Assembly (NCBI GenBank): GCA_030512335.1 | Contig: JAULSU010000004.1 | Coordinates: 4,960,001-5,024,000 of the forward strand | Direction: 5' to 3' | Source: Immersiella caudata | Taxonomy: Eukaryota; Ascomycota; Sordariomycetes; Sordariales; Lasiosphaeriaceae | DNA: 64,000 bases | Shown: one piece after another, positions 1 through 10,949 of the stretch | Numbering within the stretch: position 1 is the stretch's first letter | Layout of the letters: each line of letters starts with the position of its first letter | Program-made: the position numbers and the translations under genes | Notes under the pieces: model-generated | What the model was told of the DNA's origin: nothing | What the model saw: only the letters and a program-made list of their open reading frames with translations | Databases searched by the model: none

Positions 1-1
1 G

Positions 2-1924
2 GTTGGGCCACGCCCCTTCATCCTCACGCAGTCCATCATTGTCAGCTTGGCCTTCGTTCTCATCATTCTCACAACCGCCGGGTCAGTGCGAGAGGTATTG
101 ATGCAAGTCAGGATGCTGGGAGAAGCCGGCTACAACCGAATCGCCATGTTAGCCATCACCCCCGTGAGCGTCGCTCTCTGCCTGTTTTTCTTCACCATCA
201 TCGTCAATGCCTTCTTCCAGCTCTTGGGCCCTATCAAAGATATTCGCCAGGGCAACTCGCGCTTCTACTCATCGGTCAAACCTGACATCAAGAAACACCC
301 CAACATCCAATGGCCCCACATCACCGTTCAAATGCCCGTCTACAAAGAAGGTCTCCGTGGTGTCATCAAACCGACCATCGACTCTCTTTTACCCGCCATC
401 ACGCACTACGAGGCGCTCGGTGGCACCGCCTCCATCGTCGTCGCCGAGGACGGCTTCCAATGCCTCCCACTGGAGATGGCCGACTTGCGCCGCCGATTCT
501 ACCAGCAACACGGTATTGGCTGGATCTCTCGGCCTCCCCACGGAAAAGACGGCTTCGTGCGTGGTGGTCGCTTCAAGAAAGCTTCCAATCTTAACTACGC
601 CCTCGACTTTACCCTCCGTGTCGAAGATGAACTTCTTCGTCTTCGCAGAATCCGCGCCCAACAACTCAACTGCCACCCCGACGAGCTTGATGCCGAAGAG
701 GATGCCGAGTGCTACGACCAAGCTCTCGCTGCCATGATTAAGCAAGACGAAGGGCGCACCATGGCTGAAGGCAACGTTCGTATGGGCGAGTTCATTCTCC
801 TCATCGACTCCGACACTCGTGTACCTGTGGATTGTCTCAGCCTCGCTGCCATGGAGTTTGAGGAATCCCCCGAGGTTGCCATCATTCAGCACGCCTCTGG
901 CGTCCTCAAGGTCACAGACACCTGGTTTGAAAACTGCATTGCCTATTTCACCGACGTCATCTATCTCTCGATCAAATTCGCTGTTGGCAACGGCGACTTC
1001 GCTCCCTTCGTCGGCCACAACGCCTTTCTTCGCTGGCGAGCCATGCAGGCCGTTCGCTTCACCGATCCTGCCGATGGGCGCGAGCTCTTTTGGTCCGAGT
1101 CTCACGTGTCCGAAGACTTCGATATGGCTCTCCGCTTGCAAACCGCTGGTTTCGCCGTGCGCCTCGCTACTTATGATGAGGGCGAGTTCAAAGAAGGTGT
1201 CTCGCTTACCATCTTTGACGAGCTCCTTCGCTGGGAAAAGTATTCGTACGGCTGTTCGGAGCTCCTTTTCCACCCCATCTACCAATGGCTTTGGAAGGGA
1301 CCCATTACGCCCATGGTCTGGAAGATCATCTCGTCGAACATGAAGGTCACGTCCAAATACACCATCTTCGCCTATGTCTTCACCTACTACGCTATTGCTG
1401 GCTCATTACCACTCACGGTCGGGATGTACTTCTTCTTCGGTTGGTTCCAGGACCAATACCAACTCGTCACCTTTGAGCCGTGGAAGGTCTTCCTCGGCTG
1501 CGTCATCGTCTTCCAGATCTTTGCTCCTATCTGCTTTGCGGTATACCGCCATCGCGTGGGCAACAAGGTGTTTTGGAAGTCACTGATTGAAGCGTGGAAG
1601 TGGAGTTTGTTCTTTGCCGTCTTCTTTGCTGGGATATCGTGGCATTTGTGCTACGCCCTCATCGCCCATCTCTTCTGCTTGCCGATCGAGTGGTCCTCAA
1701 CGGCAAAAGAGTTGGAAGCTACGGGATTCTTCATTAGTTTTGATCGGGTTCTCAAGACTTTCAAGTACTCGATGCTGTTTTCAATGGTGACGGTTGGAGG
1801 AATGATCTATCTAGCCTTGTTTGCGCCGGAGGGTTGGATCATCAACTTTCCAGTGGGCATGGTGCCGTTGGCGACGCAGGCAGCAGGGCATTTTTTGTTG
1901 CCGATTCTGTGTCTGTTCCACTGA
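2..1924 (+). CDS. Family 2 glycosyltransferase (polysaccharide synthase-like), 5' truncated by window edge
   Basis: The frame is open to the left edge, so the start lies outside the window; about 640 residues are visible. Two membrane segments come first, then a cytosolic GT2 domain. Visible motifs are MPVYKEG, VAEDG (first Asp), DSDTRVP (DxD type), FVGHNAF, SEDFDMALRL (catalytic-base region) and LLRWEKYSYG (QxxRW-like). At least four hydrophobic segments follow from about nt 1300. This order matches processive membrane synthases that transfer a sugar from a UDP-sugar to an extracellular polysaccharide. It resembles the fungal ZtGT2/FgGT2 type required for hyphal surface growth; that name is from memory of the family and the product is unknown. 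It is not a classical chitin synthase by motif (no QRRRW). No intron is needed in the visible part. Confidence 0.85.
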   Translation, partial: VGPRPFILTQSIIVSLAFVLIILTTAGSVREVLMQVRMLGEAGYNRIAMLAITPVSVALCLFFFTIIVNAFFQLLGPIKDIRQGNSRFYSSVKPDIKKHPNIQWPHITVQMPVYKEGLRGVIKPTIDSLLPAITHYEALGGTASIVVAEDGFQCLPLEMADLRRRFYQQHGIGWISRPPHGKDGFVRGGRFKKASNLNYALDFTLRVEDELLRLRRIRAQQLNCHPDELDAEEDAECYDQALAAMIKQDEGRTMAEGNVRMGEFILLIDSDTRVPVDCLSLAAMEFEESPEVAIIQHASGVLKVTDTWFENCIAYFTDVIYLSIKFAVGNGDFAPFVGHNAFLRWRAMQAVRFTDPADGRELFWSESHVSEDFDMALRLQTAGFAVRLATYDEGEFKEGVSLTIFDELLRWEKYSYGCSELLFHPIYQWLWKGPITPMVWKIISSNMKVTSKYTIFAYVFTYYAIAGSLPLTVGMYFFFGWFQDQYQLVTFEPWKVFLGCVIVFQIFAPICFAVYRHRVGNKVFWKSLIEAWKWSLFFAVFFAGISWHLCYALIAHLFCLPIEWSSTAKELEATGFFISFDRVLKTFKYSMLFSMVTVGGMIYLALFAPEGWIINFPVGMVPLATQAAGHFLLPILCLFH

Positions 1925-3069
1925 GTTCTGTGAATGGTTAGATTTTGGAAATCACAGAAAATTAAACTTTGGTAATGTTGACTTTGGCTTGGTGCCAGGA
2001 GTTCAGGAAGGAAGACTTGGGAAACTACGACTCTAGACACGCACACGATCGCTAGATAATACCACAGATGTATTTAATGTAATTATTTGCTAAAAAAAAA
2101 AAAACAGAATCCAAGAACCTTTCTCACCGCAACCGTCCTGATTCCCGACAAGCTGAGCGACGAAGAAGACGAGACAAGGCTGCCAGATGATACCTCACAC
2201 ATCGGCCTCCTCAGCGCCGCGGCTGACTTACATCCCATCCATCCATCCATTCAGCGCCACAAATTTCCCTCCTGGGAGCTTCTATTGCGCCCTGAGCGGC
2301 CGCAAAAGCCACAACCAGAACTGGAAAGCGCCTGGATCCAGCCAGCAGAGCACGTGGTTGATAGAAAGATAACAGCCTGCTTTCCCGTTACGGCCTAGCT
2401 AATGCAGGGGAAAATGAAGAGGACACGGACATCAACACGTCATTTTGGGAGCCTTGCGGTGAGGAGATTTCATGGCGCGTCCACGAATGCCACGGGTTCT
2501 TACCAGCGTCAGCGGTGATGGTGAGGGAGATTTTTATAGTGGGCGATTTCTTCCCTTCCTTACTTATTCAGGCGGGAAGCGGAGCAAAATCTCTTGAAGG
2601 GTGTCAGGGTGTGTTCAGTGATCTTCTGGGACTCTGTTCGTTTCCCTAATGGGGGTACGGTGGGTGAGTGGTGGGTGAGTGGTGGGTGGGTAGGAGCCCC
2701 TTTTGTGGGTCGCGGAACCCTAACCCTCATGTTGTGACTATATCATCATGGCGTTTGTTCTGTCTTGAGTACCTGGTAAGTAGAAATAAGTAGTACGAGA
2801 GAGGGAGGTGTCTTGGGCCGTCGTCTCAGGATTTGACCTTGGCTTTTTGTGAGCTTGTGTTCTGGGTGGGAGGACGCTGGCGAGGGATGACGTGTCTGTC
2901 AAAAGGGGTAGGCAGCACCTCGTTAGAGAATATTCTGTACGGATAAGACGATAAGGGGAACGATCAATATTGCGTGGCTCGCCTTCAGGCACCAATCACT
3001 GTTTCCCCCGCAGCAGAATCCCTGCGTCCTGGTCTTACGTCTAATTACCTACTTCCTCAACAAGTCGAA
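1925..3069. other. Intergenic region, no supported gene
   Basis: This is the 3' flank of the glycosyltransferase and upstream region of the first F-box gene. It holds an A-run at about 2091-2104, a short ATCC tetranucleotide run near 2232-2250 and a GT-rich tandem repeat near 2658-2691. Short open frames here show no recognisable domain. Confidence 0.6.
2658..2692. repeat. Short GT-rich tandem repeat
   Basis: About three copies of an 11-bp unit of the form GTGGGTGAGTG lie head to tail. It sits about 380 bp upstream of the F-box start codon at 3070. Confidence 0.75.
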
Positions 3070-4522
3070 ATGACGGAAATATCACCATGCGAATCTCTGG
3101 CGATTCGGCTGGGTTTACTTCCGACCGAGATCCTCCTCGAAATCTGCGCGCAGCTATGCATCCACTGCCAAACGGCAGGGTCTGGGGGCCGCGATCCACA
3201 CACGGATGCCGCTGAACGCAGGGGGTTACGTATTCGACGCTCCGCTCTCGCATCGCTAGCACGCACATCGAAGAGCTTCCATGACATCGCGACACCTTAC
3301 CTCTATCACTTTCTTTACCACACCGCGCAAGATCGAGGTGAGCTGCTGCCACGACTCGTCCGCACTCTCATTCTCAGGTAAGACGCTCCGATGACGAACA
3401 CGTGTAAAACTCGAGTGGTTGGCTGACCAACAAAAAACCAGGCCTGAGCTGGCCAAACATGTCAGACATGTCGAAGTTGATCAATCCAACTACCGCGGCC
3501 GGCCTCCTCACGAAATGATAGAGTTGTTCTTCATCGCAGCAGATCAGCACCGGGTAAGGCTCCTGGATGGATGGTTCGACGACACCGACAGGACCTCCGT
3601 CGTCATCATGGAGCTTCTCCTCCTGCACACGCCAAACGTCGATACACTGCACCTCCTCGAACCAGCTGTGCTCTCGGACCTAGCCACCAGACGTGCCCTC
3701 GGTGCCCGCGGATTCCAGCTTCCCAGCCTCAAAACTCTCACAATCAGACACCGCAGCTGCACTGCCGACAGAGAGCGAGGGATGTACATCGACTACTTTC
3801 CCCAGATCCTTCGCTTCCCTCAGTGGACCTCGAATCTCACCACTCTCTACGTACACAAATGTGTTTCCACATGGGATGAGACCGCACCAGAGCTCCGGGA
3901 CGGCCAAAACCTTCCCGGTCTGGCCTCCATCACTTCAATCACATTCGACAAGTGCCAAATCCCACCCGCACATGCAGCCTTCCTCATTCGCGCCGTCCGC
4001 AGCCTCAAGGTCTTCACCATGAACTATCAAATTTTACGAGACCACATCCCCGTCACCGGCCCGCCTCAAGACCCGACGGTCATCTTCGACGCACTGCAGA
4101 AGCACAAAGCAACCTTGAGGGAGCTCACGCTGTATGACTGTTCCATCAACAACTGGCCAATGCAGCCGTCCGATGACCTATCGCCCATTACGGACTTTTC
4201 GAATTTGAGGACAGTGGCGATCGGCCTGCCGATGCTAAAAGGCTTTAGAACCGGCTCTGTACCGGGCACGTCGCTGCCGAAGTGGCTGCCGCGGTCGGTA
4301 AGAAAATTTGGGGTTGTGCAGAGACGGTTGGCGTCGTTGGATGTCGTGAATCTTTGGCAACTGCATGCTGCGGTGCGACGAGGGGAGTTCAGCGAGTTGA
4401 AGGAGCTGGAGGTGAGCATTCTGGGAACGGCGGATAAGTTCATCGACGTGGGGCCGGCGGAAATGGTTGCGCTTGGGGTTGCGTGGCGGGAGATAGAGGG
4501 GTTTCGGTACTCGTTCAACTAG
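3070..4522 (+). CDS. F-box-like protein 1
   Basis: Two exons, 3070-3377 and 3442-4522. The 64-nt intron has a GTAAGA donor and CAG acceptor, and a split Arg codon restores the frame; 462 residues. Near residues 15-85 is the pattern LPTEILLEICAQL followed by LASLARTSKSFHDIATPYLYHFLYH, the fungal F-box layout (helix, then the PLLY-type element). The rest has irregular leucine-rich segments such as LTTLYVHKC and LRELTLYDC, typical of substrate-recognition halves of SCF ubiquitin ligase adaptors. By family knowledge it would bind Skp1 and recruit an unknown target. The start is the ATG giving MTEISPCESLA. It is one of three such proteins in the window, which are not close copies of each other. 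Confidence 0.8.
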
Positions 4523-4804
4523 TTTGGCGGAAACGAGTTGAATATGCGGTGGCATGTGTGTAGTCAACAGCTTTTCTTGTCTGCCGCCTGCGTTGCCCGT
4601 TTCGATACTCGCTTGTCCAGGCCGCCTTTGTTGTTGTGGTTGAAGGCTTGCCGCTGGGTGGATTTGTGGTGGGCGGACAAAGAAGCATGCAACAAAATGG
4701 CATTCTAACGAAGAGCGCCCCAAACTCGTCCTCCAATATTGAAGATTCTGACCTTGCGTTTCTCCCGATTTCATTACCTGCACCAATGGTCAATTTGTTC
4801 AGAC

Positions 4805-5191
4805 ATGTCGGTATCCGTTTGGGCGGCGGCGGGCGCCTGCCTGCGCTGTTTCAAGTACTACTGGGCTGCCTCGCCCGACCGTCGTTTCGAGGAGCAGAGA
4901 GATGAGTCTGGAAACGACAGCTCGGAAAGCGAAGAACACGAAAGCGCCGAGTCGTCAGATACGTCGATTAAGCCGGCCCGGCCTCCGTCCTCAGATAGGA
5001 GGACCGAGCCAAGCGCCAGGGCAAGGCAAAAAGACGCGACGATTAGTGGTGAGACAGCGGGTTCGGGTGCGGAGACTGCAGACAGGGAAGAGGATACAAG
5101 GGGCGATGGCCCCCGGTTTCCGCTTGGAGCTCGCCGCCCCTCACTCAGCCATGGCCAACAAGACCACCCACGCCCAGCCGACCTCGAGTAA
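4805..5191 (+). CDS. Possible small acidic hypothetical protein
   Basis: An ATG-initiated frame of 128 residues starting MSVSVWAAAGACLRC. A short cysteine-containing N terminus is followed by a hydrophilic Ser/Glu-rich, probably disordered tail. A GTAAGC at the stop (5188) could be a splice donor, so the gene may continue, but I could not find a convincing second exon. No family is recognised. An antisense frame over the same stretch looks less protein-like. Low confidence. Confidence 0.3.
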   Translation: MSVSVWAAAGACLRCFKYYWAASPDRRFEEQRDESGNDSSESEEHESAESSDTSIKPARPPSSDRRTEPSARARQKDATISGETAGSGAETADREEDTRGDGPRFPLGARRPSLSHGQQDHPRPADLE

Positions 5192-5883
5192 GCCCTGGAC
5201 CCGGTCACAACAATAAGGGCAATATAGATCGGAGATGGGTTTGGCGTCGGTACCTTCACCCCGATACAGACAGGGGGTGGGATGTGAGGTGTTTTGGGTA
5301 GGTAGGGAGGGAGACAGGGAGATACCGAGATAGGGAATGGAAGTTTTTTTGATGGTTGGACTTGAGCATTCTTGTGGATGTGCTGCGCTGCTGCGAACTG
5401 GCTCCTAGTGTTTGACATGAAGGGGGGCTGCTGTCTTTTGTACAAGGGAGCCGCTTCAGGTTTGCTCGGACATGGCATCGTACGTCCCACTCCGCCGGGC
5501 CGGGATGGATGGACAGGCATTGTTCGTTGGCAGCGCAAGACCTCGCAGTGGGCGAGCAGCTTGAGCAGGTCACACTGAGAAACGTATCCTTCAAGTAGCA
5601 AGCGCAGGATATAGTCTGTTCATTTTTAGGAATCCTATCAAAGATCTGACCCTCCAAACTCCCAAACGGAGTGCGCTACCGAGAAGCTCCCGCTGTACTT
5701 CATTCCATGCACGCCGAAACGGCAAAACTATCCCATATCAAGCGCCCTGCCAGCCCAATATGCGGTCGCCAACAACGCCAGTTCCCAGAAAGAACAAGTG
5801 TATCTCCCACAAATCTAGTGTCAATTATACCCGAAAACATCTTACTCAAAACCAACTGGTTGGCGTCGCCAAGGCGCGGCGGC
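5192..5883. other. Intergenic region, no supported gene
   Basis: Three-prime flank of the Hsp70-like gene on the minus strand. I see no coding exon, RNA gene or repeat here. Confidence 0.6.
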
Positions 5884-8177
5884 TTACTTGAAGTTTGCGG
5901 CCACACTTCCCATGGTCTGGCCATCCACCTCGACGGAGAACGTCATCAGGGCCGACTTGATGGAGACGACAAGGTCGTAGTGAACATCGTAACTAGGTAG
6001 TTGAGGTTAGTCTTTAATCCAAACGAGACGGGGTATTCGGTTGAAACTCACTAAGTTTTGCCCTTGACACCTTTGAACCAAAGTTGGTAGAAGTTAGCCT
6101 GGAACCAGGGAGCAAATAGGATGACAGTTAACTTACTTGTTCGCCTCACCAGCCGATGTCTGTTGATGTTTCTGAGGTCAAATGTGAGTTCGCAGTTGAC
6201 CCCAATGTTCACGCCCTGAATGCAATGCTTCGGTGCATGCCTATTGTGCCCCGTTCGAATCAGTCGAGTTCCCCCTGTCGCGCTTGAGAACAGGCAGGGA
6301 AGCTTGCGGACACATACGGATCAGAGCACTCAATGAGGCAGTCAGTGAAGATCAGATCTGTTGAGCTGTAGTCGCCATCAATAGAGCGGTAAAATGGGAA
6401 GCGGATCTTCTGGTCGCGCTGAATGTCATCTCCAATGTTGATGTACCAAGTCATCTGGCATCATTTCATCGTCAGCTCTCTACCTCCATGCAAACTGGGA
6501 GGGAAACACACCGCTGAGACCATCTTGAAACCCGTGTATTCACTGATGATGATGGGAAGACCGGGGTGATCTGCTAGCTCGTACGGACGGCATGCCTGAA
6601 CTCCGTAGTGCTTGGTAGAACATGTGGCGATGATTTTTGAGCCACTAGGCAGTCCGCTCATCGCTGCTCCTCTATGGCTATTGTCAGAATCAAGTACAGG
6701 CAAGCATTTGTCTTGCATGGCACTCACTTGACGATTGCGGCCCAGGCATCTGCCGGCTGGAGGACCTGAATTCCCGGGTGACACACCTCGACCCTTGCCT
6801 TCAGATACTGACTACTTCCAAAACCACCGACCAAGAAAATGCCCTGGGGATGGCAATTACGGTTAGCTGGGAAGCTATCAATGGTTTTTGTCGCTCTCAT
6901 AGTGATTTTCTTTCCTCCGCGCTTCATGATGGCCGACTTCAGTTGGTTGTCAATCAGGCCTAGGACGCGGTTGATCACGGGAGAGAAGATTTCCATGCAG
7001 TCCTCTCTGCTTGATATTAGTATAGAGCTTAGCGATGAGGTTGAATATTTGCTGTTCAACATACCCTGTCATCTTCCAGCAGCTGCCCTCTATTCCCAGT
7101 TTGGGGGCGTCCTCGAGAGAGGTCATGGGAAAGCTCACGAAGTATTCCTCTTTGGGGTCGCCTCTGAAAGCCCGCTTCACACTCGTGTCAAACGTCTTCA
7201 TTCCGATGCCGTATCCCTACGTCGAGCGAATCTTGATCTCTTTTTCCTCGCCAATGAGGTCCTTGAAGGTTTCCGCAAAGAGTTTATTCAGTAAAAGAGA
7301 TCCTCCAATACCTCCTGTTCCAGGAACAAGCTCTTTGAGGTGCAGATCGGGCCGGATCGCGGCTACCTCATATGAGATGAGGTCAACTGTACCTCCACCC
7401 GCATCGCAGACCAGAAATGCATCCCCCTCCCTCAAGCTGAAGTCGAGGCTGCGCATAGTGTACAGGGCTGCGGCCTCCGGTTCCTTGATCAGGGTAACTG
7501 GGAAGATGCCCGCCATCTCGGCCGCCTATGAAAACTCGGATTAGTCTCTGCGCTGGGGAAAATCTGCCATCTGGAGTGAGAGGGCGGGTCCCACTTACCT
7601 CTAGGGTGGCATTCTTCGCGGTGTCGGACCAGACCGCGGGAACGGACAGGACGAATTGCTTTTCACAGAGACTCATGTACTCGGACGGGACAACCTTGGC
7701 GATCTCGGTCATTGCGTGGCCGTATATGGCGCCAAGAAAGTCCGCGGCAATCTCTACAGCGGGCTTGGGCAGAACTCTCAAAGTCCGCTTCATGTTCACG
7801 GACGGCAGGTACACTGGCTGCTCCTGCGACGGGTCAAGCAGCAGCTTGACGCCGACAATGTTGTTGTGGAGCGTTCGATCAACTGAAGCACCCCAGACAA
7901 AATCGCCGTTTACATCGTAGTTGATCAAGGTTGGGACCTTCGGGGTCGCCTCGCCTTCCGCGCCTATTGAGAAGTTAGGGACTAGGTTTGCTTTTGTCTT
8001 TCCGGGATACTTACCCGGCCAGTTGGTGATTGCAACGACCTCCGTGTTGCGCTGGTTGGCAAAGCAGTAGGCCACGCCAGAGTATGTTGTGCCAAAGTCG
8101 AGGGCAATGACGAGCTGGTTCTTTCCGTTGCACGGCACCGGGCCACGGGAAACGGCCTCCTTCTTCACCTTTGTCAT
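5884..8177 (-). CDS. Hsp70-like (HSPA12-type) ATPase with an in-frame TAG
   Basis: Nine minus-strand exons: 8177-8015, 7963-7599, 7525-7065, 7006-6728, 6671-6512, 6454-6318, 6240-6137, 6070-6052, 5992-5884. They sum to 599 codons with every junction in phase. ATP-binding landmarks are LDFGTTYSGVAYCF (phosphate 1), VCDAGGGTVDL (phosphate 2) and GIFLVGGFGSSQYL (adenosine), as in actin/Hsp70-fold ATPases. Length and the divergent C terminus fit the fungal HSPA12-like group, not a canonical chaperone. The start is the ATG giving MTKVKKE; frames extending upstream use only TTG. Oddities: an in-frame TAG at 7217-7219 (between RST and GYGIGM), and an in-frame 72-nt stretch ending CCCCAG near 6843-6914 that looks like an intron without a GT donor. 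It may be a recent pseudogene, or an alternative splice may remove the stop. The coiled-coil gene at 8630 is divergent from it. Confidence 0.85.
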
Positions 8178-8629
8178 AATGGCAACGAGGGGCAAAAGCT
8201 GTGTCAGGGTTTGTTGGAAGAGAAAGAGTGCGGGGGGAAATACTCAGCAGATCAAATTCTGCCGGCCGCGGTGGTAAAGGGAGAAAAATGATTCTGGGAG
8301 TTTGTGGGAGGAATGGAAAGAAGCAGAGAAGACTTGAGATGAGAAGTGGGGCAAGATGGGTGGACAGCTCAGTTTCGATCGCCATTTTTGGTCGTACCTT
8401 CCAAAATAAAGAGAATTTGCTGTTAGCATCCAGAACCGCTTGCCCGAGCAAGCCCTAACGTGTTTCCTTTCCCTCGGATTGCAAAAAAAAAAAAAAAACC
8501 CGCCACAAAGGGCTAGTTTGGTGCCTCCCAGTTTCTTCTTGGGCCTCATTTCCCTCTACGTTTCCCTCTTAGTTCCCTTGGGCCCTTTATACACGAAGCA
8601 ACTCCATTCTCGCATCACCAAACTCGCCG
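8178..8629. promoter_or_regulatory. Shared divergent promoter region (Hsp70-like / coiled-coil gene)
   Basis: The 452 bp between the two opposed start codons must hold both promoters. A 16-nt A-run lies near 8483-8498. No TATA box or heat-shock element was clear by eye. The role is inferred only from geometry. Confidence 0.5.
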
Positions 8630-10131
8630 ATGTTTGTCGGAATCTTGACCAGCCTTCTGGGGTCCAAAAAGCAAGACAATCGCCAAATCAACGGGGATCC
8701 CGAGGGCCGCATCATGATGGAACAGACGACAGACATGACGAGAGATCAGAAAAGCCTGTCGCAGGCAGAGAAGGAGTTGAAAAATCATCTTGAGTCCCTT
8801 GAGAACCGCATGGCCTCCTTGGGCCTTGAGATATCGAAGCAGTACCGAGATCTCCCAGCGAGACTAGTCAGCGAGATCCACAACTCCCGAGGCCCTGAGG
8901 AGATCAGAAAGAAGGACGTCATGATTGTGAGTCTACTGCGTCCAACCTCCATTATTATCTGTTCCGTTGCTAATTTCGCCGACATGGACCACAGGAAGCG
9001 CTGGTAAATGACAATATCTACCTTCAAGAGCGGGTGACCGAGCTTAAACGCAAGCTGGAGACTGTCCAGAACGAAGCTACGGATATCCAGAAGGAACTCC
9101 GTCGAGCCCAAAAGAATCTCCAGAGCACCGCAGTCCAGCTCGATGAGGCGCAAGAAGAGGTCAAGAGCGCCGAGAACGAGGCCGCGAAGCTTCGAAGCAT
9201 TATCCTGAACGGCGCCAACACCCAGGAGGTCACCGATGACAAGGTGACTCAAAGCTTCGTGATGCTAGAGCAAGCCATCCAAAAGATTGTGCGTAGTAAT
9301 TTGCTCTCCGTCGAGATCTGCCCCGCCCCCACCAGTATTGCCTCTGAGAGAATGAACCTCAAGGCATTCTATGACCCACAGCGCTGGGGCACACTGTCTG
9401 CACAGGACCGCAAGTTGCGCCTTCGCGCGCAGATCTTTTTTTACCTGCATGTGCTCATCTTGGACCGTCGATGCTTCGGAATTGCTGGGTTCGAGAGTAA
9501 GAGCGCGCGGGGAGACGACGCTGGCACAGGGCTCATTGAGCATGGACTCAGACGCCTCGAGAAACTGCTCGGCGAGCTTAACGGTAAGCGGCTCTCTGGT
9601 TCTCAGTTCACATTCTGCTGTCTGATTTCTAACTCGCGCAACTCCAATCTAGTTGACCAAAATATCGTTCAAGACTGGCGCATTACAACCATCAAGTGCA
9701 TCACCAAATGCAATATTGAGGCGACCACCAGCCAGATCGCCGCGGATGAAATCCACTCCCTTCTCCTTCCACTTATGAACGAACAAGACCCAAGCTCCGC
9801 GCAAGTGAGAGAATTTTGCTCCATCATTCGTGACCTGGCCCAAGATGCTTTCCAGCTCAGGATGATGATGCGTCAGTCCAAGGAGGGATATTCGGGTTGG
9901 CCACCTGCGGAAAACTTTGGTGACATCATCGATCTGGGCAAAGTGTCGCTGGAGAAGTACGAGCGCTATATGGAGCCCGTCGCCGTTGCATCGGGCAAGG
10001 AGAGCGACAGGAGCGACGAAGTCGCCTACATCATGTTTGGTGGCTTGGTCAAGACGATCCCTGGCCAGCAGGATATTGTTCTGGAGAAATCTCAGGTTGT
10101 CCTGAAGCGGAAGGAACATACCGCCAAGTAG
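8630..10131 (+). CDS. Coiled-coil protein of unknown function
   Basis: Three exons: 8630-8926, 8995-9583 and 9653-10131; 454 residues. The second intron (69 nt, with TTCTAAC branch site) is a multiple of three and would otherwise be read through. Residues about 40-200 are strongly heptad-like, rich in Glu, Lys, Gln and Leu (for example VTELKRKLETVQNEA), predicting a long coiled coil. The C-terminal half is mixed helical and contains FYDPQRWGTLSAQDRK and CFGIAGFES, which look like a conserved fungal domain I cannot name. No signal peptide or membrane segment. It is divergent from the Hsp70-like gene, so a functional link is possible but unproven. Confidence 0.75.
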
Positions 10132-10949
10132 CGGAAGTTTGCAAGGACTCTCGAGGGCATATAAATTGCAGTGTGGGATCTGAAGGATGGCAAAAGATAG
10201 ACCTCGGATCATCGATGATGGATCCCTAGTGCTACTCTTTCTAGGACAGTGGACATGCGTTTCCCATAGTTCGAGAACGGTCCCCGAACACCGCAGATAG
10301 CCCCTCAACCATCCTCGCCTGACTTTGTACTTGAACAGTACGAACAAAATAGACTTAAAGCAGACAGGTTGTTCAACACGCTCCGGTGCCAGCGCCACAA
10401 GATAATGGCAGGGAGGTTTTGAGAGAGGTAGGAGGAGCTCGACCCAAAGGCCGGCAAATGTGTCACAGAGCAGAGCGCCTTGTTGACGCGAGCGGAAATA
10501 GCCACGAGACAAACTGAAGAGGTCCTCGCGAAATACAAAGAGGCATTAGAGAGACCTGTGTTAGCCCTTCATCCTGGAATATTGAAGCCTATTGGGAACA
10601 TACCTTTCCAGGAATGGATGAGCAACGTTAAATCGACTGCTAGTGAGAAATGGAAAACTCACTTGGGCGTTGGAGATATTCGTACCGTCAAATGGACAAG
10701 CCTGCTATAAATTGCGACGACAGATCGGGGCACTTCCAAGTTGCACTAGGGCAGTGAATGGGACGGATCCTTTCGTCCCATAATTTCGGACAAGGGCGTT
10801 CGCCGGGCAGCAACAACGCAACAACAACGCAACAACAACGCAGCAACAACGTGACAACAACGCGAAAACAGCGCGACCTGGGGACAATTGCTTTGTCCAC
10901 CACGCCTTCATCCATCAACCGTAACATCTTGCAACTTCCACACACAAGC
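10132..10949. other. Intergenic region with a tandem repeat
   Basis: Upstream of the second F-box gene. A short frame near 10480-10710 has no start-site or family support. The notable element is the CAACAACG repeat annotated separately. Confidence 0.5.
10808..10868. repeat. 12-bp tandem repeat (CAACAACG-type)
   Basis: About five head-to-tail copies of a 12-bp unit related to AACAACGCAACA, with slight drift in the last two. It lies some 80 bp upstream of the F-box start at 10950 and is probably within its 5' untranslated region. Confidence 0.85.

Noticed and set aside
389..1285. 298-residue minus-strand open frame opposite the glycosyltransferase
   Set aside because: It is the antisense of a strongly conserved GT2 domain; no family signal and no ATG-supported structure of its own.
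2708..2722. Telomere-like AACCCTAACCCT motif (also near 23443)
   Set aside because: Two units only, inside ordinary intergenic DNA; not a telomeric or interstitial tract.
4858..5601. 247-residue minus-strand frame
   Set aside because: Begins with TTG, is low-complexity Pro/Ser-rich, overlaps another candidate and has no recognised domain.
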